A stretch of 64,000 bases of DNA from Rehmannia glutinosa. Taxonomy: Eukaryota > Streptophyta > Magnoliopsida > Lamiales > Orobanchaceae. Shown here in pieces: positions 45,967 through 57,643 of this stretch (position 1 is the first letter of the stretch; every line of letters begins with the position of its first letter). Location of the stretch: NCBI GenBank assembly GCA_016081115.2, contig JABTTQ020000665.1, forward strand, positions 62,001 through 126,000, given 5' to 3'. The translations under genes and the position numbers were made by a program. Under the pieces are notes generated by a model. The model made no database searches. It saw nothing but the letters and a program-made list of their open reading frames with translations, and was not told where the DNA came from.

Positions 45967-48900
45967 ATCAGTTGCCTCAGTTGGAACTACCGTGGGCTTG
46001 GGAACCCACGGGCAGTTAATGCACTTAAACGTTATATCCGACAGAAAAATCCCGGGTTTGTTTTCCTTGTGCAAACCAAACTACGCCAAAACAAAGTTGA
46101 TGATATATTCAAAAAATTGGATTTTTTGATGGTATGCATGTAGTTGATTGTGATACGGAGAATGGAGGTCGTCGAGGAGGTCTGTGCCAATTATGGAAAG
46201 GAATTTTTTATGTTCAAGTAACCTCAGATTCGTTACACCATGTTGATGGAAATGTGATCGATGGTGACAAAGAGCGGAGATTCACAGGTGTCTATGGATG
46301 GCCAGAAGAAGAGCATAAATATAATACATGGCAACTTATGAAATCTCTAAGTCCGAACGATAATGCCGCATGGGTTTGTTTCGGAGACTTCAACAAGATT
46401 TTGTACACTTTCGAGAAAAATGGAGGACGGAGTAGGGACACTTCAAAAATGGCGGAGTTTCAAGCAGTGTTACAGACAACCCGTCTGGACGATCTTGGAT
46501 ATAAGGGGTTTACGTATACGTGGACGAATGACTAGAAAGGAGAGAACAACATCCAGGAGCATTTCGATAGATGTCTGGGAACATTAGAGTGGATTTCCAA
46601 CTACCCAGCCTACTCGGTTCAACATCTCCCGAGAATCCCATCGGACCATTGTCCGATCCTATTACAGTGGAGAAAACGACAAGGTGGAACCACAGACAAG
46701 GGATGAAAAAAGAAAAAAATATTCTGGTTTGAATCGATGTGGTTATTAGATGAATCTTGCCAATAGCTTATTTGAGAGGAATCGAACAAGGAGAGCAGCG
46801 GGTCTAATATGCATGTTCTGAAAGGAAAAATTCAAAATTGTGGTATGAGCTTACAGACGTGGGAAAAGGAGCATTTTGGAAATATTGGAACACAAATTAT
46901 GGAATGTGAGAGGAAATTGTCGAAGGCTGTGATCAGTCCTTCATTGGGGGGCTCTATTCGCGAACAGTACCAATTGGAAGCTCGCCCTCGTGATCTTCTT
47001 TCCAAATAGGAGAAAATGTGGCACCAAAGGTTGCGAGCCAACTAGATTAAGGATGGGGATAAAAACACAGGATTTTTTCATAAGCTCGCAAATGGCAGAC
47101 GCGCTAGAAATTCAATTGATAGAGTGAAGGGGCCGAACGGGATTTGGGCAGAAGAGTAGAAAGACATTGAGAATATTTTTGTTGAATATTTGCATAATCT
47201 TTTCAAGACTGAAACTCATTTGAATATAGATAGGGCCTTGGATGTTGTGGACTCGAAAATGATGACTGAAATGAATGACTTGCTAGCTCGCCGATTTGAG
47301 GAGGAAGAGGTGGTGACAGTCCTTTCTCAAATGCATCCAACAAAAGCCCCCGGCCCAGATGATATGCCCGCTCTCTTTTATCTTAAATTCTGGCCTTTGT
47401 TAAAATCGGATATTCTTTCGACCATTCTTTCTATTTTGAATAACGAGGCTAGTCCTAAAATCCTTAATGAGACCTTTATAATCTTGATCCCCAAGAAGGA
47501 AAAAGCGGAACGTGTAACTGATTTTAGGCCTATTAGTCTATGTAACGTCATTTTCAAAATTATTACGAAAACCATTGCTAATAGGCTTAAATTGGTTCTC
47601 CCCTCCTTATACACCACACGCAATCGGCTTTTGTCCCGGGTCGTTTAACTACCGATAATGCTTTACTTGCCTTTGAGATCTTTCATGGTATGAAAAACAA
47701 TAAGGCCTCTAAGAGAGGCTCTTTTGCTTTTAAACTAGATATGTCTAAAGCATATGATCGGGTAGAATGGTTATTCCTTCGTCATGTAATGCTTAAACTT
47801 GGTATTAATGATTCCTTTGTTGAGCTTATAATGAAGTGTGTTAGTTCCATGAGTTTTTCTGTGCTTCTTAACGGACAACCGGGTCCAATGTTTTAATGAG
47901 GCGATGATTGCAAAACAAGGATGGCGAATTATAAAAGACGAGAGCTCCCTTCTATCCAAGGTCCTAAAGGAGAAATACTTTCCACAAAGTTCTATTCTCG
48001 AAGCCACTATTGGCCATAATGCATCATTTGTATGGAGAAGCATAGTGACGGGTAGAAACGTATTGAGTAGGGGTATCCGTTGGAACATAGACAGTGGGCG
48101 GTGGGCGGCAAGTTAACGTGTGGACGGACCCGTGGATTATGGACAACCCAAGTTTCAGGCCCCTTACTATACGACCAGCTTAACATGAAGATCTTATGGT
48201 TTCAGCACTGATGCACGAGGAGAAGGATGAGTGGGATGATGAAAAACTACGTAACATTTTTATTCTGGTGGACATCAAAGCTAATTTGGTAATCCCAATT
48301 AAACAGTACCGACTCGTCGACAAGCTAGTATGGCATTTTTCGAAAGATGGCAACTACACGATGCGAACTGGGTATAAGATGGCTATGGCAGCTGCGGATG
48401 AACATGGTAATTCCTCCTCAAGTTCGGGGGCGAATAAAAAAATTTGGAATTGGGTATGGCATCTCCCGATCCCACCTAAAATCCAGGTGTTTTTGTGGAG
48501 ATGTATTCAAGGTGTTTTCCCCTCTAAGCATGAACTTTCGAGGAAAGGTGTGAAGATCGATCTAGTTTGTGCGAGATGTGGAGGAACCCCGGAAACTACG
48601 GAGCACGTCCTACGTGATTGCGAATGGGCGCATTTTTTATGGGCTACCTTTCCTCTTCGCATTCGCACACAGGGGCTGGATGGAAATGGTACTATAGGGG
48701 ACTGGTTGATGGATTTGATGAATAATGGTGATACAGATGGCCATCCAATGCTTGCAATGCTGATGTGGAGTATATGGGATGTAAGAAATAAACTAGTGTT
48801 CAAGAACAAAGGGGTCACCCAGGAGCTTTGTTTCAGGCAGGCTGATGCACGACTCGAAGAGCATCAGCAGGGTCTTGGTGGGTATAATATAGCCAATATC

Positions 48901-49400
48901 CAGTGTTTGAAGGACAAATGGGAGCCCCTAGAAGCAGGTTTTTCCAAAATCAATTCTGACACGTCGATCATCGAGAACGAAGGTAGCGGATTGGGCATTG
49001 TAATATGGGATAACAGAGGGCGGGTTCTGCAAATATTGATGAAAAAGGTCAGCCTGGAAGGTTCTGTGGAGGTGGCTGAGGCTTCGGCGTGTCGAGAAGG
49101 ACTCCGCCTTGCACGGGAGATGAACTTGCGTCGGGTATATCTTGAAACGGACAACTCACACTATTCTACAGGCTGAAAAATATAGGAGACGACCTCTCGT
49201 ACCTGGGAAACATCGTAGATGATATTGTTAATTTTTTTTAGTTTTTTGATTCAGTTATTCCTAGTTTTGTTAGAAGGACGGGCAACAGTTTAGCTCACAC
49301 TATTGCTCGCTTTGCTTTTGATTTTGATTGTAATGAGTCGGTGATTAGGAATATCCCTGATCACATGGTAGACTTGGCAAATTTGGAGATGATCTCCTAG
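45967..49400 (+). pseudogene. LINE ORF2 (endonuclease, partial RT, RNase H), broken
   Basis: The endonuclease begins SCLSWNYRGLGNPRAVNAL (start codon lost), with VCFGDFNKIL (about 46375) and SDHCPI (about 46637) catalytic blocks. The RT part has HPTKAPGPDDMPALFY (47334), ETFIILIPKKE, DFRPISLCNVIFKIITK and DMSKAYDRVEW (47738), the block A aspartate. It then jumps from LNGQPGPMF to NEAMIAKQGWRI near 47894, so the FADD catalytic block is lost. zf-RVT follows (KIWNWVWHLPIPPKIQVFLW, CARCGGTPETTEHVLRDC, 48445-48620) in a long open frame (48196-49176). RNase H (GLGIVIWDNRGR, ASACREGLRLAREM, YLETDN) ends after RRTGNSLAHTIARFAF at the TAG 49398-49400. Confidence 0.88.
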
Positions 49401-49451
49401 TCATAAAATTTATGATTTCCCTCAAAAAAAAACAAAAACAATATAGAAAAC

Positions 49452-50000
49452 ACCACATGAGCAAAAATAGTTAAAAATAGGTAAAAATTGTATTTAAACA
49501 TCAAAAACTACATGGAAACAACAAACAAATATCGAAACAAACATTAAAAATGGTATGGAAACAACTCAGAAACAACATAAAAAATATTAAAAACAACACA
49601 TGAATAAAAAGAGCTTAAAAATAGGTAAAAATTGTATTTATACATTGAACACTAAATGGAAACAACAAAAAATATTATTAGAACAACATTAAAAATATTA
49701 TAGAACAACACTGAAACAATAGAAACAATGTACAAAATAATACATAAATAAAAAAACAACATTTAAAATAGGTAAAAGTTGTTTTGAGACATCGAAACAA
49801 CAAAAAAACATAATAGAAACAACAAAGAAATAAATTTAGACAACATCAAAACAACATATATAACATATAAAATAATACATGAACAAAAAAAATTAAAAAT
49901 AAAAATAAAAATAATCAAAAAATATGGAGGAGCGTAAAAAACAAAGTAGGTACAAAATGAAAAAATAGGTACAAAAGTGATAGAAACATATTTTGTGGTA
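49452..50000. repeat. A-rich minisatellite, unit about 135-150 bases
   Basis: At least three diverged units begin CACATGAGCAAAAA, CACATGAATAAAAA or TACATAAATAAAAA, then TTAAAAATAGGTAAAAATTG, and end with ATGGAAACAACA / AAAACAACA words. A further unit lies left of the LINE. No gene. Confidence 0.65.
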
Positions 50001-50086
50001 TATTTACCGAAAAAAATGTATTTTATGTAATTTTTCCTAAAAATAATTCGAACCCATTATTAAAAAAAAAAAAGGCTCAATCCAAG

Positions 50087-51452
50087 GGGCAAATTGCCAA
50101 AATATGGCAAAAATGGTATGAGTTTGTGCAAATATGGTGAAAATCAAAGGGTTTGTGCATTTGTTCGGTGGCGCACATGGATTGTGCGCCACCTCAATTG
50201 GTGGCGCTTCAACCATGTGCGCCAGGATTAAAAAAAAAATTAAATTTTCAGCTGGCGCAGCTTAAGCATGCGCCAGCAGTTGTAAAAATTCCAATTGGCA
50301 TATTGGGGGTGGGGTTTGGCTGGGCGGTGGGGGTTGGGTGCGGGTGGTGGGGTGGGGTGGGGTTAGTTATTTTCATTATTTTATATAATAATAAATTAAT
50401 AATTATTCCATGTAATTAGTTTATATGTAACTTTTTCGTTTTTATCTGTTTTTAATGTGCAATCTATCAAATTAATTATTTTTTTACGATCTTCAATTTG
50501 ACATCCATATTACATATTTTTGCAAGAAAAAAAATACATAGTTATAAATTGGTCTCGATTTGAGAAGTTTATTCTTGCACGATACACGTATAGTACTTAG
50601 AATTCGACAATATCCCTAATTTTTACCCTAAATACACAATCATAAATTATTACCTCGATTTGATAAATTTAAAATTTTTTCGGATTAAGAATTAAAGAAC
50701 ATTGATTTTTACGTATAAACTAATTACATGAGATAATTTTTACGTATAAACTAATTACATGAGACAATTTATTATTACATAAACTAATTAGTTTATATGT
50801 AAAAATCGATGTTCTTTAATTTTTAATCCGAAAAAATTTTAAATTTATCAAATCGAGGTAATAATTTATGATTGTGTATTTAGGGTAAAAATTAGGGGTA
50901 TTGTCGAATTCTAAGCACTATACGTGTATCGTGCAAGAATAAACTTCTCAAATCGAGACCAATTTATAACTATGTATTTTTTTTCTTGCAAAAATATGCA
51001 ATATGGATGTCAAATTCAAGATAAAAAAATAATTAATTTGATATATCATGACGTTAAAAGCGGATAAAAACGAAAAAATTACATATGAACTAATTACATG
51101 GAATAATTATTAATTTATTATTATATAAAATAATAAAAATAACTAACCCCACCCCAACCCACCCCCCGCACCCAACCCCTACCCCCTGACCAAACCCCAA
51201 CCCCACACTCACCCTCCAGCCAAACCCCACCCCCAATTTGCAATTGGAATTTTTACAATTGTTAGCGCAAGACGCTTGTTGCGCCGGTGAAAATTTTTAA
51301 AAAAAATTTAATCCTGGCGCACATGGTTGAAGCGCCACCAATTAAGGTGGCGCATAACCCATGTGCGCCATTGAACAAATGCACAAACCCTTTGATTTTC
51401 ACCATATTTGCACAAACTCATATTATTTTTGCCATATTTTGGCAATTTGCCC
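50087..51452. mobile_element. 1.37-kb Mutator-like foldback element
   Basis: Two arms of about 640-665 bases (50087-50726 and 50785-51452) are near-perfect inverted copies, with a 58-base centre. Ends read GGGCAAATTGCC. Perfect 9-bp target duplications CAATCCAAG (50078-50086 and 51453-51461) point to a Mutator-type mover. Arms hold GGCGCACATGG..GTGCGCCACC palindromes (50172-50225) and a G-rich/C-rich stretch (50305-50365 and 51142-51235). In the centre, a 31-base unit (TTACGTATAAACTAATTACA...) is doubled at 50709-50770. There is no transposase. The ORFs inside are mirror images and not genes. Confidence 0.92.
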
Positions 51453-51461
51453 CAATCCAAG

Positions 51462-52386
51462 AGACTGAAGCCCATAAATGCGAAAAACCCAGTAGTGCAC
51501 CTAACCCTCGTAACCAAGTAACCAAACCAACACACTTATTGAAGTTATACTATATTTCTTGTATATGGTACATTTTTTTGTTTCCTCGTGGCTCATGCTC
51601 TCTCTTGGTTCTTGTGCTCGTGGCTCATGATCTCTAATGATGAGCCATTAATACTCCAATGGTCACTATTTTATGTCCTCGTGGCCCATGCTCCCCCTTG
51701 CGGATTTCCTTTTCATATAACCAAGCAACAAACAATATCCACAAATTTTCTTGGACCACACCTGAAATTTTATGTTTAATATATATAATGACAAAAATTT
51801 TGTAATTTGTCTCCCTCGGGAGCAAATCTTTGTGGCACTTTTAGGGGTGTTTACAAACATTTTTTCTTTTTTAGAAAGTAGTTTATTGTAAAAAATAAAA
51901 GTAATTGAGAATCAAAAATTTGTAGTATTTGAAATTAGAGTCCATAAGCATAAAAAATAAAAATAGGAGTGTTTGGAAATAAAAAAACACTTTTACTTTC
52001 TGATAGAAAGACACATGGGTATTTAAGAAGAGATGACAATTTTGGATTATTAAAAAAAAAATGAGGATAATAATATAAAACAAACTTCTTATTAACAAAA
52101 ACAAGCATTTTTCCAAATTAGAAGCACATCACCCTCAGCTTATAGATTTGATTAAATGAAATAGAAATAGAACCAAAAGTTGTTAGTTACAATCACTAAA
52201 AAGTGTTTTTTTTTCGGGTTAAAAGGTAATAATCAATTTTCATAGTGTCTGTAAACGCTCCATTAGTGTCTTTATTCGCCTTCAGCCTTTGTTATTAATA
52301 GAGATAGTTAAAAATACTACCCGCAAGTATAGCTAAATTATTATCTTTCAAAATTAAAATACTTCATTTATGGACTTATAAACACC
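51462..52386. other. Intergenic sequence without a recognised feature
   Basis: CTCGTGGCTCATG recurs three times (51585-51690), the last as CTCGTGGCCCATG. Otherwise AT-rich with no gene, element end or RNA feature that I can support. Confidence 0.65.
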
Positions 52387-52389
52387 TAA

Positions 52390-52979
52390 ACCATCTCCAA
52401 CCATAACACCAAATTTGGTGTTTTAGTGTAATTTTGTCAAAACCATCTCCAACCCATTACACCAAATCTCACACCAAATGAATATTTTTTATTCTTTCTT
52501 TTTCATTTTATAGTAAGCAAATTTATGTATTTATACAATTATTTTATTTACTTATAGTTTATTACTATTAATATAATTAACTAAAAATATATATTTAATT
52601 AATATTAAATTAATTAATTATATTAAAAAATAAATATTACAATTAATATTAGCATCTTTTTAGTTTAAATTTATCATTGTTTGCTAGTTATTATTATTTA
52701 TAGAAAATATTAATTAATTATTAGAACCATATTATATAAATTAATTATATATAAAATGAGGATACAGTTGGAATTTAAATTTGAAATAGAAGAGAATTGG
52801 AGGGCAAATGGGGATATTGAATTACACCAAATTTGATGCAAATGAATAGTGTTACACCAAATTTGGTGTAATACTATTCACTACACCAAATTTGGTGTAG
52901 TGTTTAGAGTTGGGTTGGAGATGATTTTTTGCATATTTGGTGTTATAGTGTGGTATTTGAAGTTGGGTTGGAGTTGGGC
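52390..52979. mobile_element. Tourist/Harbinger-like MITE
   Basis: 590 bp flanked by TAA (52387-52389 and 52980-52982). The left end reads ACCATCTCCAACCATAACACC. The minus strand of the right end reads GCCCAACTCCAACCC...ATAACACC. The palindrome ACACCAAATTTGGTGT recurs inside at 52408, 52854 and 52882. The centre is AT-rich and has no coding sequence. The 3-bp target and end words suit a PIF/Harbinger-driven MITE. Confidence 0.6.
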
Positions 52980-53067
52980 TAAACAAATACACATTTTGAA
53001 GGTGCAATCTGTAACATGAAAAAAAATGGTCAATGAAATATATTGTCATTTTGAAGGACATGATCTC

Positions 53068-53128
53068 ATTTTCTTTGTAATTACACTAAACCTCCGAGGC
53101 TGTTTATGTAATTATCCCTTATTTAATA
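53068..53128. repeat. Partial copy of the TAATTAC palindromic MITE
   Basis: TTTGTAATTACACTAAACCTCCGAGG then TTTATGTAATTATCCC is the right end of the MITE family described at 56037. The left part is diverged. It lies about 90-150 bases upstream of the TATA box of the first cellulose-synthase-like gene. Confidence 0.55.
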
Positions 53129-53213
53129 ATATCCGTGCGACAATGCCAATGGCACAGTAAAAAACCAAAAATGGACAAAAAGAAAAGGAAAACTCCAACA
53201 TCATCAATTTTGC

Positions 53214-53220
53214 TATAAAT
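53214..53220 (+). promoter_or_regulatory. TATA box of the first cellulose-synthase-like gene
   Basis: TATAAAT, 62 bases before the ATG at 53282, which leaves a short leader of about 35 bases. Position is typical for a plant TATA promoter. Confidence 0.6.
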
Positions 53221-53281
53221 TAGTGAGACTTTTGGATGACTGTTGCTAGACTAAGGGGACCAAAAAAAAAGGAAACAATCC

Positions 53282-56200
53282 ATGGGGACTACTACTACTA
53301 CACTTCCCCTCCATGTTTGCAATGTCAAAAAAACTGACATGATAATAAACAGGCTCCACATTTTCCTCCACGGAGCAGCATTACTAGCCCTGTTTTACTA
53401 CAGAATCACCACTCTCTCTCAAATCATCAAAACCAGGGAAACTCCCCTCATTCCCTATCTCATCGTCATTTTCTCCGAACTCGTCCTCTCTTTCCTCTGG
53501 CTTCTCCATCGTCCGTCCAAATGGCGGCCCGTCACACGAATTGCCTATCCAGAGATTGCCAGAAGACGAAAAGCTCCAGCCTGTCGACGTGTTCGTCTGC
53601 ACGACGGATCCGAACAAAGAGCCGTCTCTAGGGGTGATGAACACGGTTATATCGGCTATGGCCCTGGATTACCCTCCTGATAAGATTGCTGTATATCTCT
53701 CGGACGACGGTGGGGCCCCGTGACTCTCGCTGCGATGAAGGAAGCTTGGAAATTTGCAAAGTGGTGGATTCCTTTTTGTAGGAAGTATGAGGTGAAAACC
53801 AGGTGCCCTGATGCTTATTTTTCGAGTCTGGAGAGTGCTGCTGACAAGTTCATCTGGAGCACTGAGTTTGTCGCTGATAGGAACAAAATTGAGGTTCGTC
53901 ACATGATTATCTCTTTAAGCTGTTATAACAGACTAAAATCTGATGAAATTATTTTACCAAAATCGAGAATTTAATATAGTTATAGAACTATTTTGGTAAA
54001 TCGCGCATTTAGAAGGACCAAAATCGAAAACTTTCTATAATTAAATGATTTTTTTGCAAAACATGATTTTTTTCATGACTTTTTCGTTATCGTCCCACAG
54101 TTACACGACCAATTTTGCAAAACTATAATGTGTGTATTAATATGCCTTCCCCTTGATTCTTAGGGATAAGTACAAGAACTATTTTGAATTATCTTCAAGT
54201 GAGTGTTCTATCTACAATTTGAAGGCAAAATTTGCCTCAAAACTGCGCCAAAGACTACGTTATTTTTAAGATGTGAACAATTTTGCGCAAAAAATGGTGC
54301 AATAATACAGTTGCACTAATTTTTTCTTTTTTTTGTTTTAAATTAAACGATTTCAGAGTATCCAAATATGCACTAAAATGAAATATTATTGCAAATTGAT
54401 AGAGATGGAGTGTTGATTTTGCACTATTTACGAAAATGTACAAACCGGTAGAGATTGTCTAATTACAGAAAAATCCAATTACCTTTTAGAATCATAAGTT
54501 ACTCCTCAAAGTTGCAATTTGTGAATGGGTGTATTGGTAATTTTAAAAGATAATTAAGTTTTTTATAATTAGGCTAAATCTCGAGGATAATATTATAATT
54601 GTCTCTAATTCTTACAATGTTAGATTTTCATTTTGTTTTTATTGTTTTTGGGTGCAGGAAAAGTACGAGGAATTCAAGGAAAGCCTGGAGAAAAATTTGA
54701 AAATCATAGGCAGTTCTGTCAGCAAAGATCATCCACCCATAGTCCAGGTAGACAGTTCAGTGTGCCTGATTTCTGTAAAGGGTTAATTACAAAAATATCC
54801 TTAATATTTAATCTAGTTACAAAGATATTCTGCTATCATTCAAAATTACAATTATCCTCTTAATATTTAATACTATTTTACAAATTACACCATCAATGAA
54901 ACTTATTTGTTAAGAAAATACAAACCTCAATGGGGTGTTTATAATATATTAAGAGATACTTATAATTTTGAAAAATAATTGAACATTTGGTAAAATTGTT
55001 TTGACAGGTGATTAGCGATGCAAATGGCAGTGAAAATGATTCAAGCCAAAAGGGAATGCCTCTTCTTGTTTATGTTGCTAGAGAAAAAAGGCCTTCTCAT
55101 CCACACCATTTCAAAGCTGGAGCAATCAACGTTCTTGTAAACTCTCTCTAAACCCCTGCTTCATGTTTTTCGTTTAAATCCTTTCTGATTTTCTCGATCG
55201 ATTTCATTTATTTTTCTCGATTTTGATTCGTGGTAAATAATTTGTAGCTTCGTGTATCCGCAATGATCAGCAATGCTCCATATTTCATAGTGCTGGACTG
55301 TGACCATTACTGCAACGATCCAACATCGGCCCGTCAAGCGATGTGCTTTTATTTTGACCCTGAAATATCTTCAAAACTAGCTTGGGTTCAATTTCCACAG
55401 CATTTCCATAATATAAGTGAGCATGATCTGTATGATGGTAATCTGCACTATTATTGGGTATGTATCTTGATACTTCTTCAATAATATTATGGTTAATTAC
55501 AAAAATAATAGCCTTAAAGTTCAGTCTAATTAAAAAAAGGATAATTAAAAAAAATGATGTTTAGTCAAATTAAAAGAACCCATAGGTTTTTTTAATATTA
55601 TATTGTTATATTTGTCTCAAAAACAATGCAGAGAGAGTGGGAAGGTTTAGATGGGCTAAGAGGACCAACCATTACTGGCTGCAATTTTTACATGAAAAGA
55701 GAAGCATTCTATGGAGTTGACAGAATCCCAAAAGGTACTTTTTAACATCATATCTAACATAAGTACATGTTTGATTAAAACATTCTTAATTTTTCTCATT
55801 GTAAAATTGTCCAGATGCTGATCTCAACCAGCTTAAGAAGTTTTTCGGTTCAAGCAATGAGTTGATCAGATCAACTTACAAAAGTTACAAACCAAATGTG
55901 TCGAGAGACGAGGGAAAGGTTTCAGATTCATTGCAAAAAGAGATCCAATTGCTAGCCTCTTCTACTTATGACAATGGCTCAGAATGGGGAACAGAGGCAA
56001 GTAGCTAATCTTACATTGTTCTAGTGAACATAAAAAGGGATAATTACATAAACCACCCTGAGGTTTAGTCTAGTTACCAAAAAACTCCAATTTTTTTTCA
56101 AAATTACAAATACCCCCTTAAAGTGTTACAAACAGTCCGACAACCTCTTCAGGTTTGTATTTACCCCACACATACCCTCTCGTGATGGTGCAAGTTGTAG

Positions 56201-57643
56201 AACAGAAACAAATGTGAAGGGGTATTTGTAATTTTCAAAGATAATTGGGTTTCTTTATGTAATTAGACTAAACCTCAGGAGTAATTTTTTTTGTCATCCC
56301 ACATAAAAAAGAAAAGCCATGTGTAGAGTGACATTTTTCTAATCAGATAATCACAAAAACCACCCTGAGGTTTAGCTTAAATTACGACTACATCCAATTA
56401 TCTTTGAAAATTACAAACAAAAACTCTGATATACTTGTTATACAAATTACCCTGTCAACAAGGTAAAATAGAAACAAATGTCAAAGCGGTATTTGTAATT
56501 TTGAAAGCGAACTGGATTTTGTTTGTAATTAAGCTAAACCTGAGAGTAAGTTTTGTAATTTAATCCATTTTTTTCTATTTTATAACATGTATGTTTAAAA
56601 TGCAGGCTGGTGCAAGATATAACACTGTGGTGGAAGATTCTATGACAAGCCTTATTTTACACTGTAAGGGCTGGATTTCAGTGTGGATAGACCCAGCCAG
56701 GCCATGTTTCTTGGGTACATGCCCTACAAACCTGAATGATATGTTAGTGCAACAGACAAGATGGGCCTTTGGACTACTTCAAATGACTCTGTCAAAGTTT
56801 TCTCCTCTTCTATACGGCCCACCTAGAATGTCCATTCTTCAAAGCATGAGTTATGGAGGGCTTACACTCGACCCTCTCTATGTCTTTCCCTTTTACGGTT
56901 TAGGCATCATTCCTCAAATCTGTCTACTTCATGGCATTCCTATGTATCCCAAGGTATGTACTAAATGACAAAAGAAAACTACATCTGATATATAACTTTC
57001 AATAGTCTTTTTACAAACACTCTTATGCTCGTTTACAACGTTAAACATCCAATACATTTCTAACTAGTCGTCTTTTTTTCCCGTGTTACATAGGTCTCGG
57101 ATCCATTCTTCTTCGTGTTCGCATTCGTTTTTCATCTCATCGCAACTCAAACACGTGCAAGAAGTCGTCTCCTACGGAGATCCACTCAGGACATCGCTCT
57201 ACGATCTAAGGGTGTGGATGATGAAGTCCGGGGCATGTTACTTGTACGCAGTTTTGAATGCAATTTTGGACCAATTTGGTCTGAACGAAGCGAACTTTTC
57301 TCTAACAAGCAAGGTGGTGGACGACGAAGAAACGAAACGTCATCAAGAGGGCATATATGATTTCCAATCATCACCTCAACTTCTTGCTCCATTATGCAGC
57401 GTGTACCTTTTAAATCTGGTTGCTTTTATTATTGGAACTGCAAGGATTTTTCAGAGTGACAAGGGCAAAGAGGTATTTGCACAGGCTGTTCTTGCATTGT
57501 TTGGGATAACTGTGAATTACCATTTATTTCAAGGGATGTTGTTGAGGACTGATAAGGGCAGGATTTCAACGTCTATTACTATGATCGCTGTTGCAATAAC
57601 TGGAATCATCTTGTTCTTTGGGTCACTACTTGTCTTTTTTTGA
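53282..57643 (+). CDS. Cellulose-synthase-like glycosyltransferase (CslG/CslM type), frame broken
   Basis: Family 2 glycosyltransferase of Golgi/ER membranes. Inferred exons: 53282-53893, 54658-54747, 55008-55136, 55248-55457, 55632-55734, 55815-55996, 56606-56953, 57094-57643 (about 741 codons, a normal CslG length). Two N-terminal membrane segments (HGAALLALFYYRI, LIVIFSELVLSFLWLL) precede the UDP-sugar motifs SDDGG and LDCDHYCND, then VVEDS (TED position) and QQTRW. Five or so membrane segments close the protein. Exon 1 lost two bases near 53552 and one near 53719, so the DDGG stretch reads in the wrong frame and meets TGA at 53678. Exon 8 has one extra base near 57130. Intron 6 uses a GC donor. 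Relatives make cell-wall glucans or attach glucuronic acid to triterpenoids; which applies is unknown. The breaks could be real or assembly errors. Confidence 0.85.
54780..54996. repeat. Diverged copy of the TAATTAC palindromic MITE (intron 2)
   Basis: Starts GGTTAATTACAAAAATATCC and shows CAAAATTACAATTA, TTACAAATTACACC and the mirrored ATACTTATAATTTTG..AATTGAAC. It fills nearly all of intron 2 of the first cellulose-synthase-like gene. Confidence 0.55.
56037..56300. mobile_element. TAATTAC palindromic MITE, best copy (intron 6)
   Basis: Starts GGGATAATTACATAAACCAC and CCTGAGGTTTAGTCT. It ends AGACTAAACCTCAGGAGTAA..GTCATCCC, giving inverted repeats of about 40 bases. Inside are CAAAATTACAAATACCCCC and its mirror GGGGTATTTGTAATTTT. 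The element is about 264 bp and non-coding. Confidence 0.75.
56346..56575. mobile_element. TAATTAC palindromic MITE, second copy in intron 6
   Basis: GATAATCACAAAAACCACCC and TGAGGTTTAGCTTAAATTAC at the left, and GTAATTAAGCTAAACCTGAG then TTTTGTAATTTAATCC at the right. It lies 46 bases after the previous copy in the same intron. Confidence 0.7.

Larger units (their letters stand above)
44077..49438 (+). mobile_element. L1-type LINE with RNase H domain, internally deleted
   Basis: The element has ORF1 (DUF4283-like plus zinc knuckle), then endonuclease, partial RT, zf-RVT and RNase H, and a poly(A) end (49424-49438). Probable target duplication is CAATATAGAAACA (44064-44076) and CAATATAGAAAACA (49439-49452), one base different. 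The leader (44095-44488) is pyrimidine-rich and lacks a gene. A segment of RT including the catalytic motif is missing at about 47894. Confidence 0.88.

Noticed and set aside
50305..50365. G-rich stretch as a telomere-like repeat or G-quadruplex switch
   Set aside because: It is not a telomere unit. Quadruplex potential exists but the stretch is explained as part of the inverted-repeat arm.
50153..51637. ORFs of 75-116 codons in the foldback element
   Set aside because: They are mirror translations of the two arms and of the G-rich/C-rich stretches, and have no domain.
51585..51690. CTCGTGGCTCATG words as a functional tandem array
   Set aside because: Only three imperfect copies at uneven spacing, with no other support.
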